From Planctomycetota bacterium (GTDB lineage Bacteria; Planctomycetota; Phycisphaerae; WQYP01), in contig JAJYPG010000062.1 in assembly GCA_021795535.1 (NCBI GenBank), positions 1-7,033 on the forward strand: 7,033 bases of DNA, written 5' to 3'. A program made the position numbers and the translations under genes. Shown in pieces: positions 1 through 5,252 of this stretch (position 1 is its first letter; each line of letters begins with the position of its first letter). A model generated the notes under the pieces. The model worked only from the letters and a program-made list of their open reading frames with translations. It searched no databases and was not told the origin of the DNA.

Positions 1-121
1 CAACGTTACCTGCATAAGAACATAAACCCCTGTTCTGCAAGCAGTTTGCCAATCCCGATAAAAACGGGCACACCTGATGATGACGGAGGCTTGCCTGAAT
101 CCTGCCGTGTACTTTCCATGA

Positions 122-130
122 TGGTATAAT
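122..130 (+). promoter_or_regulatory. Extended -10 promoter of ogt, predicted leaderless transcript
   Basis: TGGTATAAT is a perfect extended -10 element (TGn plus consensus TATAAT at 125-130). With the usual 7-base offset from the end of the hexamer, the +1 falls on 137, the A of the ogt ATG. The six bases in between (CCCACC) contain no Shine-Dalgarno sequence, which agrees with a leaderless mRNA. No good -35 hexamer lies 16-18 bases upstream, as is common for extended -10 promoters. Transcription start is inferred, not measured. Confidence 0.65.
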
Positions 131-136
131 CCCACC

Positions 137-781
137 ATGAAAATCGCCAATAAAACCTCCGGAACCTTGTTCTTTCAATCGGTGGAGACCGCTTGGGGGA
201 CTGCGGGATTTATCTATCATATTGCGACTGATGATGAGGGAAAATCAGGTCTGACCAATATCCGCTCCAATGCGCTCATTCTTCGCATCTTCACCGCCTG
301 CCCGGATGTCGGGCAACTTGCGGCATTGGTTAAACGCAATTTTCCGGATGGTTTTACTGTGCCGCCATCCAAAAACCGGCCTGGTTTTGTAACGCCGCTG
401 ATTTCCTTTCTGCAATATTATTACAATACCCGGCCTGCGGGCAAAAGAACGCTCATGGTCAAAAACGTTGGCACGCCGCAGGAAATCGTTGCCTTTCTGG
501 ATTGGTCTGCGGTGGGCGCCTTTGATCGGCTTGTGCTGCGGGAAACGCTGAAAATACGCCCTGGCGGCACGCTTACCTACGGCCAACTTGCGGCGAAGAT
601 TGGTCGTCCACGGGCGGCCCGGGCGGTGGGCGCTGCGTTGGGACGCAACCCTTGGCCAGTGTTAATTCCATGCCATCGGGTGGTGGGTAAAGATGGAAAG
701 CTGACCGGATTTTCCGGATTTGGCGGCGTGCGGGCCAAACAGCGCATGTTGGATATGGAGCGGAAAATGGTCCGGACCTGA
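137..781 (+). CDS. ogt: Methylated-DNA--protein-cysteine S-methyltransferase (Ogt/MGMT)
   Basis: This is a suicide repair protein that moves the alkyl group from O6-alkylguanine (and O4-alkylthymine) in DNA to its own cysteine. The C-terminal DNA-binding/active-site domain covers about residues 122-206. It has the signature PCHRVVG at 178-184 with nucleophile Cys179, the TYGQLA helix start at 147-152, the RAVGAALGRNP segment at 162-172 that contains the family's arginine finger and Asn, and a GFSGFGG loop at 191-197. Residues 1-100 are a poorly conserved N-terminal domain. At 214 residues it is somewhat longer than many stand-alone MGMTs, which run about 150-190. There is no AraC or AlkA fusion, so it is Ogt-like rather than Ada. 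The ATG at 137 sits directly at the predicted transcription start. It is followed by a non-coding stretch and tRNA-Arg, so it is probably monocistronic. The family call is firm; whether it is expressed constitutively is unknown. Confidence 0.95.
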   Translation: MKIANKTSGTLFFQSVETAWGTAGFIYHIATDDEGKSGLTNIRSNALILRIFTACPDVGQLAALVKRNFPDGFTVPPSKNRPGFVTPLISFLQYYYNTRPAGKRTLMVKNVGTPQEIVAFLDWSAVGAFDRLVLRETLKIRPGGTLTYGQLAAKIGRPRAARAVGAALGRNPWPVLIPCHRVVGKDGKLTGFSGFGGVRAKQRMLDMERKMVRT

Positions 782-787
782 CTGGTC

Positions 788-808
788 GGCATTTCTTGCG
801 AAAATGCC
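788..808 (+). terminator. Hairpin just after ogt, possible weak terminator
   Basis: GGCATTT (788-794) and AAATGCC (802-808) form a perfect 7-bp stem with a 7-base loop, starting six bases after the ogt stop codon. No T-run follows, so it does not meet the usual intrinsic-terminator rule. It may protect the 3' end or act with other factors. Confidence 0.35.
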
Positions 809-859
809 TGCACGAGGATTGATTTACGGGGCGTGCAAAAGCCTGGTCACGGGTCACTG

Positions 860-998
860 GGGCGTGGCAATTTTTCCGGGCCTCTGGGAGCGCGGCTGTC
901 CTCAGCCGCATTTCGTCAGTTCGTCGAACGCATTTTTGGAATGTATTTTAAGCCAAAAATAGCCACTTTCCGCCCCGTCCGGAAAAATTGCCGCGCCC
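860..998 (+). repeat. Structured intergenic repeat, copy A (possible ncRNA or MITE-like element)
   Basis: Arms 860-881 and 977-998 are inverted repeats that match at 20 of 22 positions. Read as + strand RNA, both mismatches become G-U pairs (865/993 and 880/978), giving an uninterrupted 22-bp helix. Inside it are a perfect 7-bp hairpin (892-898 with 903-909, loop TCCT) and a perfect 8-bp hairpin (932-939 with 953-960). A second copy (B) lies at 5253-5390. The block 884-913 matches 5278-5307 at 24 of 30 bases, and the right arm 975-999 matches 5366-5390 at 19 of 25. The spacing between these blocks is nearly the same in both copies. No ORF of interest occupies it. It sits between ogt and tRNA-Arg, ending about 50 bases before the tRNA -10 box. 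It could be a structured RNA, perhaps in the ogt 3' region, or a small non-autonomous transposon. I cannot name the family. Confidence 0.7.
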
Positions 999-1048
999 GA
1001 CCACTGGCATTAAGTCATTCCCGTGCGGTATCGTCCCGCATTTTGCGT

Positions 1049-1054
1049 TATACT
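1049..1054 (+). promoter_or_regulatory. -10 box for tRNA-Arg
   Basis: TATACT lies 9 bases before the first base of the tRNA, so transcription should start near 1061, just ahead of the mature 5' end. No convincing -35 hexamer is visible at 16-18 bases spacing. Confidence 0.5.
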
Positions 1055-1063
1055 TTCCATCGA

Positions 1064-1137
1064 GCGCCCGTAGCTCAGTTGGATAGAGCGGTGGTTTCCT
1101 AAACCACAGGTCACAGGTTCGATCCCTGTCGGGCGCA
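1064..1137 (+). tRNA. tRNA-Arg (anticodon CCT)
   Basis: A complete 74-base cloverleaf. The acceptor stem is GCGCCCG (1064-1070) with CGGGCGC (1130-1136), and A1137 is the discriminator base. The D-arm is GCTC/GAGC. The anticodon stem is GTGGT (1091-1095) with ACCAC (1103-1107) around the loop TTCCTAA, placing anticodon CCT at 1098-1100, which reads the rare Arg codon AGG. The variable loop is 5 bases. The T-arm is ACAGG/CCTGT with loop TTCGATC. CCA is not encoded. The bases after it (a palindrome, a hairpin and a candidate integrase tail on the other strand) suggest that the 3' end of this tRNA has served as an integration site. Confidence 0.97.
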
Positions 1138-1144
1138 ATTCAGT

Positions 1145-1188
1145 TTTACCCGGTAAATCATGCGAAAAGCCCTTGTTTGTAAGGGTTT
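1145..1188. other. Palindrome and hairpin next to the tRNA 3' end (att-like region)
   Basis: Eight bases after the tRNA lies a 13-base palindrome, TTTACC-C-GGTAAA (1145-1157). It is followed by a hairpin of AAGCCCTT (1167-1174) with AAGGGTTT (1181-1188) around a six-base loop, with one G-U pair. The hairpin could end tRNA transcription. The arrangement, followed by an integrase-like tail on the minus strand, also resembles the junction of an element integrated in a tRNA gene. I found no direct repeat of the tRNA 3' end elsewhere in the window, so no second attachment site is claimed. Confidence 0.3.
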
Positions 1189-1329
1189 GCTGATCGTCGG
1201 CTTGCCCAGCCAATTCACCGTCAGCGTTCGCCGAAACTCGCGATTTATCGCCCAAAAAGGCCAAGCAAATGGCCAAGCTATCTTGACCGCTTTCAGGCGG
1301 CGTCGGCAACGCGGTTATGTGCTAGCTGA

Positions 1330-1770
1330 ATAGTTTATAATACCAGAAATCGCACCCGTCGCCGAATGAATGAGCAGGCTTCGGCATGGTCAGGGACCGT
1401 GGACGGATTGTCGCTGATCCATGCACGCCTGCGCCACGTTGTTATTCTCAACCGCCCAGCCGTTGAGGTAATAACCAGTCAGGCCGGATCAAATACCCTG
1501 TTCTATCTGGACCCGCCGTATGTCCATGAAACGCGGCAGTCTACCAATGAATATGGTGCCTACGAAATGTCTCTCCCACAGCATCAGGAACTTATCGCCA
1601 AGGTGTTGGCGTCGGAAGGGAAATTTATGATAAGCATGTACCATCATCCGCTGTACGATGATCTCATTGCACGTCGCGGATGGCGTGTGGCGGAATTCAA
1701 TTTGCCGAACAATTCTGCGGGCGGTCAAAGCAAGCGTCGCATGGTGGAATGCGTTTATATGAATTTCTAA
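1330..1770 (+). pseudogene. N-terminally truncated D12-class adenine-specific DNA methyltransferase (Dam-like)
   Basis: The frame contains the N6-adenine methyltransferase catalytic motif IV as FYLDPPY (residues 46-52 counted from the ATG at 1366, with DPPY at 49-52). It then shows the typical D12 C-terminal pattern: a short helix region with HQELIAKVL, a strand FMISMY, LYDDL, and a final basic segment near the end. Full D12 enzymes run about 270-300 residues and carry the AdoMet-binding motif I (FxGxG type) in the N-terminal part. Here only 134 residues follow the ATG and motif I is missing. Sequence that looks like family (RTRRRMNEQASAW) continues in frame upstream of the ATG to about 1350, and an in-frame stop stands at 1327-1329. 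The ATG is therefore internal and the 5' part has been lost. Such enzymes are common orphan methylases of phages and integrated elements, which fits the tRNA-linked scar. It should be inactive. Confidence 0.75.
1336..1341 (+). promoter_or_regulatory. Consensus -10 hexamer ahead of the methyltransferase fragment
   Basis: A perfect TATAAT stands 24 bases before the first ATG (1366) of the truncated methyltransferase. It has neither a TGn extension nor a clear -35. It may be chance in an AT-richer scar, or may drive transcription of the fragment. Confidence 0.25.
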
Positions 1771-1844
1771 CCTACGGTGTCTCGAAATTTGCAATATACG
1801 GGTAGGATAAGTTCACTTTGAGCGCGATGTCGTCGATCCGTTGT

Positions 1845-1890
1845 CTTTGATTTCGTCGCCCGAATGCGCGACGAGAAATCGACTTCAAAG
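1845..1890. repeat. Imperfect palindrome
   Basis: CTTTGATTTCGTCGC (1845-1859) faces a mirrored arm at 1868-1890, in which GCGACGA, AAATC and TCAAAG occur in matching order with short unpaired insertions. The core TCGTCGC/GCGACGA is 7 bp around an 8-base loop. It lies 75 bases after the methyltransferase stop. No T-run follows, so a terminator is not a good call. It may be an end of a decayed mobile element or an operator. Confidence 0.35.
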
Positions 1891-2040
1891 TCCTTGGAAT
1901 CAGTAATAGCACGCCTCAAAAAGTTCTAGAAAAACTCATCCGCGTGTATCGACTTGACTGAGGTGCGCTAACGTATGGATTCGCGATTCAATCTGCACAT
2001 CTCATAGACCACCGATGTTGGGCACGATATATCTAATAAG

Positions 2041-2220
2041 CTATTTGTCAACATCTATCCTTATCTTCAACGCACCGCCTTCCCCATCGCCAAAATGGCT
2101 GCCCGGATCGGCTCCGGCAATATCGGCCATGCCTGTCAGAAGTGAAAATTGCCGATGTTTCGGAATGTTTCGGGCAATGTTTCGGATAAAACCTATCAAT
2201 AAATAGCGGTTCCGGTCAAT
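2041..2220 (-). CDS. Unrecognised short minus-strand frame, possibly a gene remnant
   Basis: An open frame of 59 codons lies between a TGA at 2221-2223 and a TAG at 2041-2043. An ATG at 2130 would give 29 residues, beginning MADIAGADPGSHFGDGEGG. From there the codons are mostly GNN with purine-first rhythm, which looks coding, and the piece ends in an acidic/basic tail. No ribosome-binding site is evident before the ATG. Three in-frame stops (2221-2238) separate it from sequence further upstream. I cannot assign a family. It could be the C-terminal end of a lost gene or chance. Confidence 0.25.
   Translation of the reverse strand: MDRNRYLLIGFIRNIARNIPKHRQFSLLTGMADIAGADPGSHFGDGEGGALKIRIDVDK
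2155..2185. repeat. Three direct copies of ATGTTTCGG
   Basis: The 9-mer ATGTTTCGG occurs at 2155-2163, 2165-2173 and 2177-2185, with start-to-start spacings of 10 and 12 bases, close to one helical turn. Short iterated motifs like this can bind a protein on one face of the DNA. No adjacent gene start makes a regulatory role obvious, as the next gene starts 195 bases downstream. Confidence 0.5.
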
Positions 2221-2345
2221 TCAGCCTTATTGTATTTAATCTTGTTCCACAAGCAGTAGCGCGTGGTTGGCCAAGTGAATACCCAGTTTAACTACATGGT
2301 CACACGCGGGCGATTGTGTTGATCCTGGCTGTGTTGCGCGATACC

Positions 2346-2354
2346 TGCTATGCT
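2346..2354 (+). promoter_or_regulatory. Extended -10 promoter of the small membrane protein gene
   Basis: TGCTATGCT is an extended -10 (TGn plus TATGCT, which matches the consensus at four of six positions). Predicted +1 is about 2361, giving a leader of about 19 bases. A GGGTGA at 2370-2375, just before the ATG at 2380, can act as the ribosome-binding site. Confidence 0.4.
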
Positions 2355-2379
2355 TACATGATAGAAAGCGGGTGAATGT

Positions 2380-2664
2380 ATGGGGTGTTTTCTTATACTT
2401 TTCGGGTTCTTCTGGCCGCGGGTGGTGCTGGTTTTGCTTTGGTTGTTCTCCGCTTATCCGCAGAGGGCTTTTCATGGCATATTATTTCCCTTGTTGGGAT
2501 TTGTTTTCCTGCCCACGACCACGCTGGGTTACGAGTTGGCCATGAACTGGAGCGCCAATGGCCTGACTGGCCTGTGGTGGCTATTGCCGGTGATTGGTCT
2601 GCTGCATGATCTGGGGCATCTCGGATATTCCAGCGGATGGAAAAATCGACGGGAAACGGCGTGA
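2380..2664 (+). CDS. Small conserved-type membrane protein, function unknown
   Basis: A 94-residue, strongly hydrophobic protein with three likely membrane helices: about residues 4-24 (preceded only by MGC), about 32-50 (ending FLPTTTLGY), and about 63-80 (starting GLWWLLPVIGLLHDLG). The tail is short and basic (WKNRRETA). The pattern MGC - hydrophobic - PR - LLWLF, then LPxTTLxY and GLWWLL, resembles a widespread family of small uncharacterised bacterial membrane proteins I recall without a functional name. The ATG at 2380 is supported by GGGTGA five bases upstream and an extended -10 at a sensible distance. It converges with the next gene over a 29-base gap that holds only a 5-bp hairpin (CCAAT/ATTGG, 2673-2687). 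No signal peptide or enzyme motif is seen. The coding call is good; the function is not known. Confidence 0.75.
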   Translation: MGCFLILFGFFWPRVVLVLLWLFSAYPQRAFHGILFPLLGFVFLPTTTLGYELAMNWSANGLTGLWWLLPVIGLLHDLGHLGYSSGWKNRRETA

Positions 2665-2693
2665 GGGTCTGCCCAATAACCCATTGGCCTGAT

Positions 2694-3362
2694 TCAGATA
2701 ATATTAATTGCCCGACTCACAACCAGCGCCACAAGCCCCAGAGAAATGATGGATTGCAGCATAATCAGCACCTTTGCCCAGCGCGACAGAATGGCCGTGT
2801 CCGTCGGTGAAAATGCCGTGCTGGTGTTGAACGCCAGAAAAAGATAATCAAGAAAACGTGGCGACCACGCCGCGCCTTTACCCGCGGGAAGCAACATCTG
2901 CGGAAATAAAAAACATCCCTCTTCGTGTCTGCCGCGCAATGCCCGTGCGTGCGGCCCGCCGGCATCCAGCCGCCAATACCATAGCGCGAAGACCACAATA
3001 TTGGTCGCCCATAAAATTGAACCGGACGCAAGCATGACACTGGCGGTTTCGGTGTGGCGGGGAAGGGAATAGACCAGTACCGCCAGGGCCGATGCGACAA
3101 ACAACGTAAGCACGCCGGTAACACAGTGGCCCACAACATGCGTGGCCTTGTAGAGTTTTCGGTAATACAGCACGATCCACAGTGCCAGCAGCGGAATTAG
3201 AATGCCGGGCAGCAGCCACTTCATGCCCAGCAGAAGGCTTGGCGGCAGCAACATGTAAATGCCGCACGCGAAAAGCGTTGTGCATACCGGAACCCACAAT
3301 GGTTCAGGACGCGTATGCCTGGCTTCATTCGTCCCGGCTGGCGTGGCTTTTGTGTCTGTCAT
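2694..3362 (-). CDS. Multi-helix membrane protein with a K+-channel-like P-loop lacking the filter (DUF1345-like)
   Basis: 222 residues. A polar N-terminus (1-20) is followed by hydrophobic segments at about 23-45, 49-66, 78-100, 113-130 and 196-220. Between the last two lie the motif LWYWRLDAGGP (127-137), FLFPQM (151-156) and a pore-like segment, DYLFLAFNTSTAFSPTDT (172-189). The segment and the helix after it follow the layout of a 2TM K+-channel P-loop and inner helix (D-x-L-Y-x-S-x-x-T-x-T-T-filter-D). At the filter, however, TVGYGD is replaced by TAFSPTD. I recall the AFSPTDT and LWYW-DxGGP motifs from uncharacterised actinobacterial and planctomycete membrane proteins related to DUF1345, so the change looks like a family trait rather than damage. 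The start at 3362 gives no strong ribosome-binding site. The gene follows murJ by 76 bases on the same strand and may be co-transcribed. Transport activity is not established. Confidence 0.85.
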   Translation of the reverse strand: MTDTKATPAGTNEARHTRPEPLWVPVCTTLFACGIYMLLPPSLLLGMKWLLPGILIPLLALWIVLYYRKLYKATHVVGHCVTGVLTLFVASALAVLVYSLPRHTETASVMLASGSILWATNIVVFALWYWRLDAGGPHARALRGRHEEGCFLFPQMLLPAGKGAAWSPRFLDYLFLAFNTSTAFSPTDTAILSRWAKVLIMLQSIISLGLVALVVSRAINII

Positions 3363-3438
3363 ATCCGCATCTCATTCCAATTTGCATCATCTGGCCGTGG
3401 CCGGCACGATTACACATTTTATTGCTGACCGTTCCAAC

Positions 3439-5157
3439 TCACCACCGCGCGAATCGGCCAATCAGGGGGGCTTGTCTCAATTCTTCCATTTTCAGCATAC
3501 GGGCGGAAAGTGTGAACACAAGCACCGCCACCAAAAGCACCAGTGCCAGTCGCACGGCCACCGCGGGCAGGCTGTACACGGGTCCAAGGAGCGTTATCCG
3601 GCAAAGCAACACATTAACAATGATTGCGCTGGCGGCCATCGCGGCGGTTATGCCCAGGGTTTGCAAAACATGCGGCGTCAGCGTTTTAAGGCCGAGCAAG
3701 CCCAGACGGCGGCGCAGCAGCAGCAACAGCACCAGACACTGAACCGCTGCGGAAATACTGGTGCTGGCGGCAATTCCCCCTTCCCGCATCAGCCAGATTA
3801 AACTTAAATTCAATGTGATATTCAGCAGGACCATGGCGGCGGAAATTTTCATGGGCGTAATGGCGTCGTCCATTGCATAAAACACGCGTACCAGAATCAT
3901 CTGCAACTCAAAAGCCCATATACCCACGCAAAACCACCGCGCCGCCCAGACTGCACGGGCCACATCCGCCCCATTCACCCGGCCACCAAGATAAATGGCG
4001 GAAATAAGCATGTGAGCAATAACAATCATTCCCACTGTGGCTGGCAGGCTCAAAAACAGGCTTTTTGTGATTGCCGCGCGCATCAGCCGTTTTACTTCAT
4101 TCATATCCCGCCTGATTGCGGCACGAGAAAGTTGCGGAAAAACCGCCGTCGCCGTCGCCACGCCAAAAATTCCCACCGGCAGCAGATAAATGCGCTGTGC
4201 CACTGAAAGTTTCCCCAATGCCCCCGCGAGCATTGGGACGTGTATGAGCATTCCGAAAAGCAGGAAGTGCGTGTGGCCGCCGTGACCATCCGGGGAAAAC
4301 CACCAGGCAATCTGTGAATCCAGAAACGTATTGAACTGCACGGCGGAAAGCCCCAGAATCATGGGAAACATGCGGCGGGCAATCAACCCCACCGCGGGCC
4401 GAACCATACCCGCAAAAGCCGGATCAAAAAGCCGCCAGCCGCCGGTGAAGTGCAGGCCCGCCCGCCGCACCGCCATCATCATCAGAAAAAACTGAATCAG
4501 ACCGGCCGCCAGAACAGCTACCGCCAGCCAGACAATCCGCCGATCCAGTGGATAATGCCGCGTCCATAACGCGACGGGAATAACCGCGGCCAGAATCATC
4601 GCGCCGTTCACCACCATGGGCATAATGGCCTGCGCGGCGAAGCGTTCATGAGCCGCAGCCATGGCGCCAAGGAGTGCGACCAGACAGACATACACACAAT
4701 AGGGAAGCATGATGGCCACCATGGCCGCGGCCAGCCGATTGTTGGCCAATACCCCATGCGACAGGGCAATGGGAATCACCACAACTTCGCCCAGTGCAAC
4801 AATAACCGTCAACAAAACCGCCAGCAGCGTCAGCACGCTGCGCGCCAGGCTGGTTGCGGCCTGTTGTCCGGATTCCTCACGCACACGCGTGTAAACGGGC
4901 AAAAAAACCGCAGTAAGCGCTCCCTCGCCAAAAACGCGGCGAAACAGGTTTGGGAATTGAAACCCTATCCAGAAGGCCGACCAGGTTGTGCCCACACCCA
5001 GAAAATAACCACACGCTTTATCACGCAGCAATCCGGAAATACGCGACAAAAAGGTCAATTTCGACATTAAATTTGCGTGACGAACAAACTTTTCGCCTTT
5101 GGCCGCACCCGCGGTTGTGGACGCTTGAACGGAATTGTTGGCTGCGGGGTCCACCAT
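3439..5157 (-). CDS. murJ: MurJ/MviN lipid II flippase
   Basis: MurJ moves the peptidoglycan precursor lipid II across the inner membrane and belongs to the MOP/MVF superfamily with 14 helices. Evidence here is 572 residues of repeated hydrophobic segments with family motifs. TM1 has SRISGLLRD with Arg39 and Arg45, matching the functional arginines near the start of E. coli MurJ. NLFRRVFGEGA (71-81 region) matches the conserved N-L-x-R-R-x-F-x-E-G-A. A segment at about 265-284 (PMILGLSAVQFNTFLDSQIA) and PVGIFGVATATAVFPQLSR (about 327-345) follow. Between them an extra loop (about 287-320) carries DGHGGHTH. The frame stays open to an ATG at 5322, but I chose 5157. It has AAGGA 10 bases upstream, gives normal family length, and lies about 33 bases after a good promoter. 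The ATG at 5202 lies inside the -10 box, and the longer version would be translated from repeat copy B. It is divergent from the MFS gene. Confidence 0.93.
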   Translation of the reverse strand: MVDPAANNSVQASTTAGAAKGEKFVRHANLMSKLTFLSRISGLLRDKACGYFLGVGTTWSAFWIGFQFPNLFRRVFGEGALTAVFLPVYTRVREESGQQAATSLARSVLTLLAVLLTVIVALGEVVVIPIALSHGVLANNRLAAAMVAIMLPYCVYVCLVALLGAMAAAHERFAAQAIMPMVVNGAMILAAVIPVALWTRHYPLDRRIVWLAVAVLAAGLIQFFLMMMAVRRAGLHFTGGWRLFDPAFAGMVRPAVGLIARRMFPMILGLSAVQFNTFLDSQIAWWFSPDGHGGHTHFLLFGMLIHVPMLAGALGKLSVAQRIYLLPVGIFGVATATAVFPQLSRAAIRRDMNEVKRLMRAAITKSLFLSLPATVGMIVIAHMLISAIYLGGRVNGADVARAVWAARWFCVGIWAFELQMILVRVFYAMDDAITPMKISAAMVLLNITLNLSLIWLMREGGIAASTSISAAVQCLVLLLLLRRRLGLLGLKTLTPHVLQTLGITAAMAASAIIVNVLLCRITLLGPVYSLPAVAVRLALVLLVAVLVFTLSARMLKMEELRQAPLIGRFARW

Positions 5158-5197
5158 TTGCGGGGTATCCTTTCCGAAAACGCAAATATTAAGCGGA

Positions 5198-5226
5198 ATC
5201 ATAAATGCACGCAGTCTCGCGGCCAA
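5198..5226 (-). promoter_or_regulatory. Sigma70-type promoter of murJ
   Basis: On the minus strand TTGGCC (5226-5221) and TATGAT (5203-5198) are separated by 17 bases. The predicted +1 is about 5191, giving a leader of about 33 bases that contains AAGGA, and then the ATG at 5157. A second possible -10 (TAATAT, 5191-5186) lies just downstream. This supports the shorter murJ start. Confidence 0.5.
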
Positions 5227-5252
5227 ATGCGAATGGCTTTTCGGCATATTTT

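Larger units (their letters stand above)
1010..1321 (-). pseudogene. Possible C-terminal remnant of a tyrosine integrase reading into the tRNA
   Basis: A minus-strand frame opens after a TAG at 1322-1324 and runs through the tRNA antisense to a stop at 1010-1012. Its first part reads ITALPTPPESGQDSLAICLA and continues with a polar tail. This is the style of the non-conserved tail after the catalytic domain in many tyrosine recombinases, which often end on the tRNA that holds their att site. The catalytic R, H and Y motifs are absent, so the link rests on composition, position and orientation only. If right, the rest of the integrase was deleted at about 1321. The only start in frame is a TTG at 1309, and expression is unlikely. 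It could also be a chance open frame. Confidence 0.3.
1771..2379. other. Intergenic accessory stretch with no recognisable gene
   Basis: About 600 bases, by eye more AT-rich than the flanking genes. Frames on both strands are short and broken by stops. What can be seen is an imperfect palindrome (1845-1890), a minus-strand 59-codon frame with coding-like rhythm (2041-2220), three copies of a 9-base direct repeat (2155-2185), a small CTTGT/ACAAG hairpin near 2240-2253, and the promoter of the next gene near 2346-2354. I read it as the decayed far part of the element that entered at the tRNA, but nothing marks its right boundary. Confidence 0.5.

Noticed and set aside
6..119. 37-codon minus-strand frame before ogt (begins MESTRQDSGK).
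   Set aside because: It has sensible codons but no clear ribosome site. It overlaps the ogt promoter region and is too short to call without homologues.
1881..1961. Short plus-strand frame reading DFKVLGISNSTPQKVLEKLI before a TGA.
   Set aside because: It resembles a piece of a helical domain but is only about 36 codons after a stop at 1848-1850. It has no start codon and a competing open frame on the minus strand, so there is no basis for a call.
2015..2206. 63-codon plus-strand frame starting MLGTIYLISY.
   Set aside because: It lacks a ribosome site, and the minus strand over most of it has the better coding rhythm. It is probably a shadow or chance.
1064..2379. A second attachment site (direct repeat of the tRNA-Arg 3' end) bounding the accessory patch.
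   Set aside because: I searched by eye and the best was a chance-level CGGGCG near 2306. No credible attR is present.
2236..2475. 79-codon minus-strand frame ending ...LANHALLLVEQD.
   Set aside because: Its larger part is antisense to the well-supported small membrane gene (2380-2664). Only the last 26 or so residues look protein-like, and there is no start or promoter for them.
3182..3801. Long plus-strand frames of 180-186 codons antisense to murJ and its neighbour.
   Set aside because: They span the ends of two clear minus-strand membrane proteins. His/Gln-rich and Cys-rich composition is typical of shadows of hydrophobic genes.
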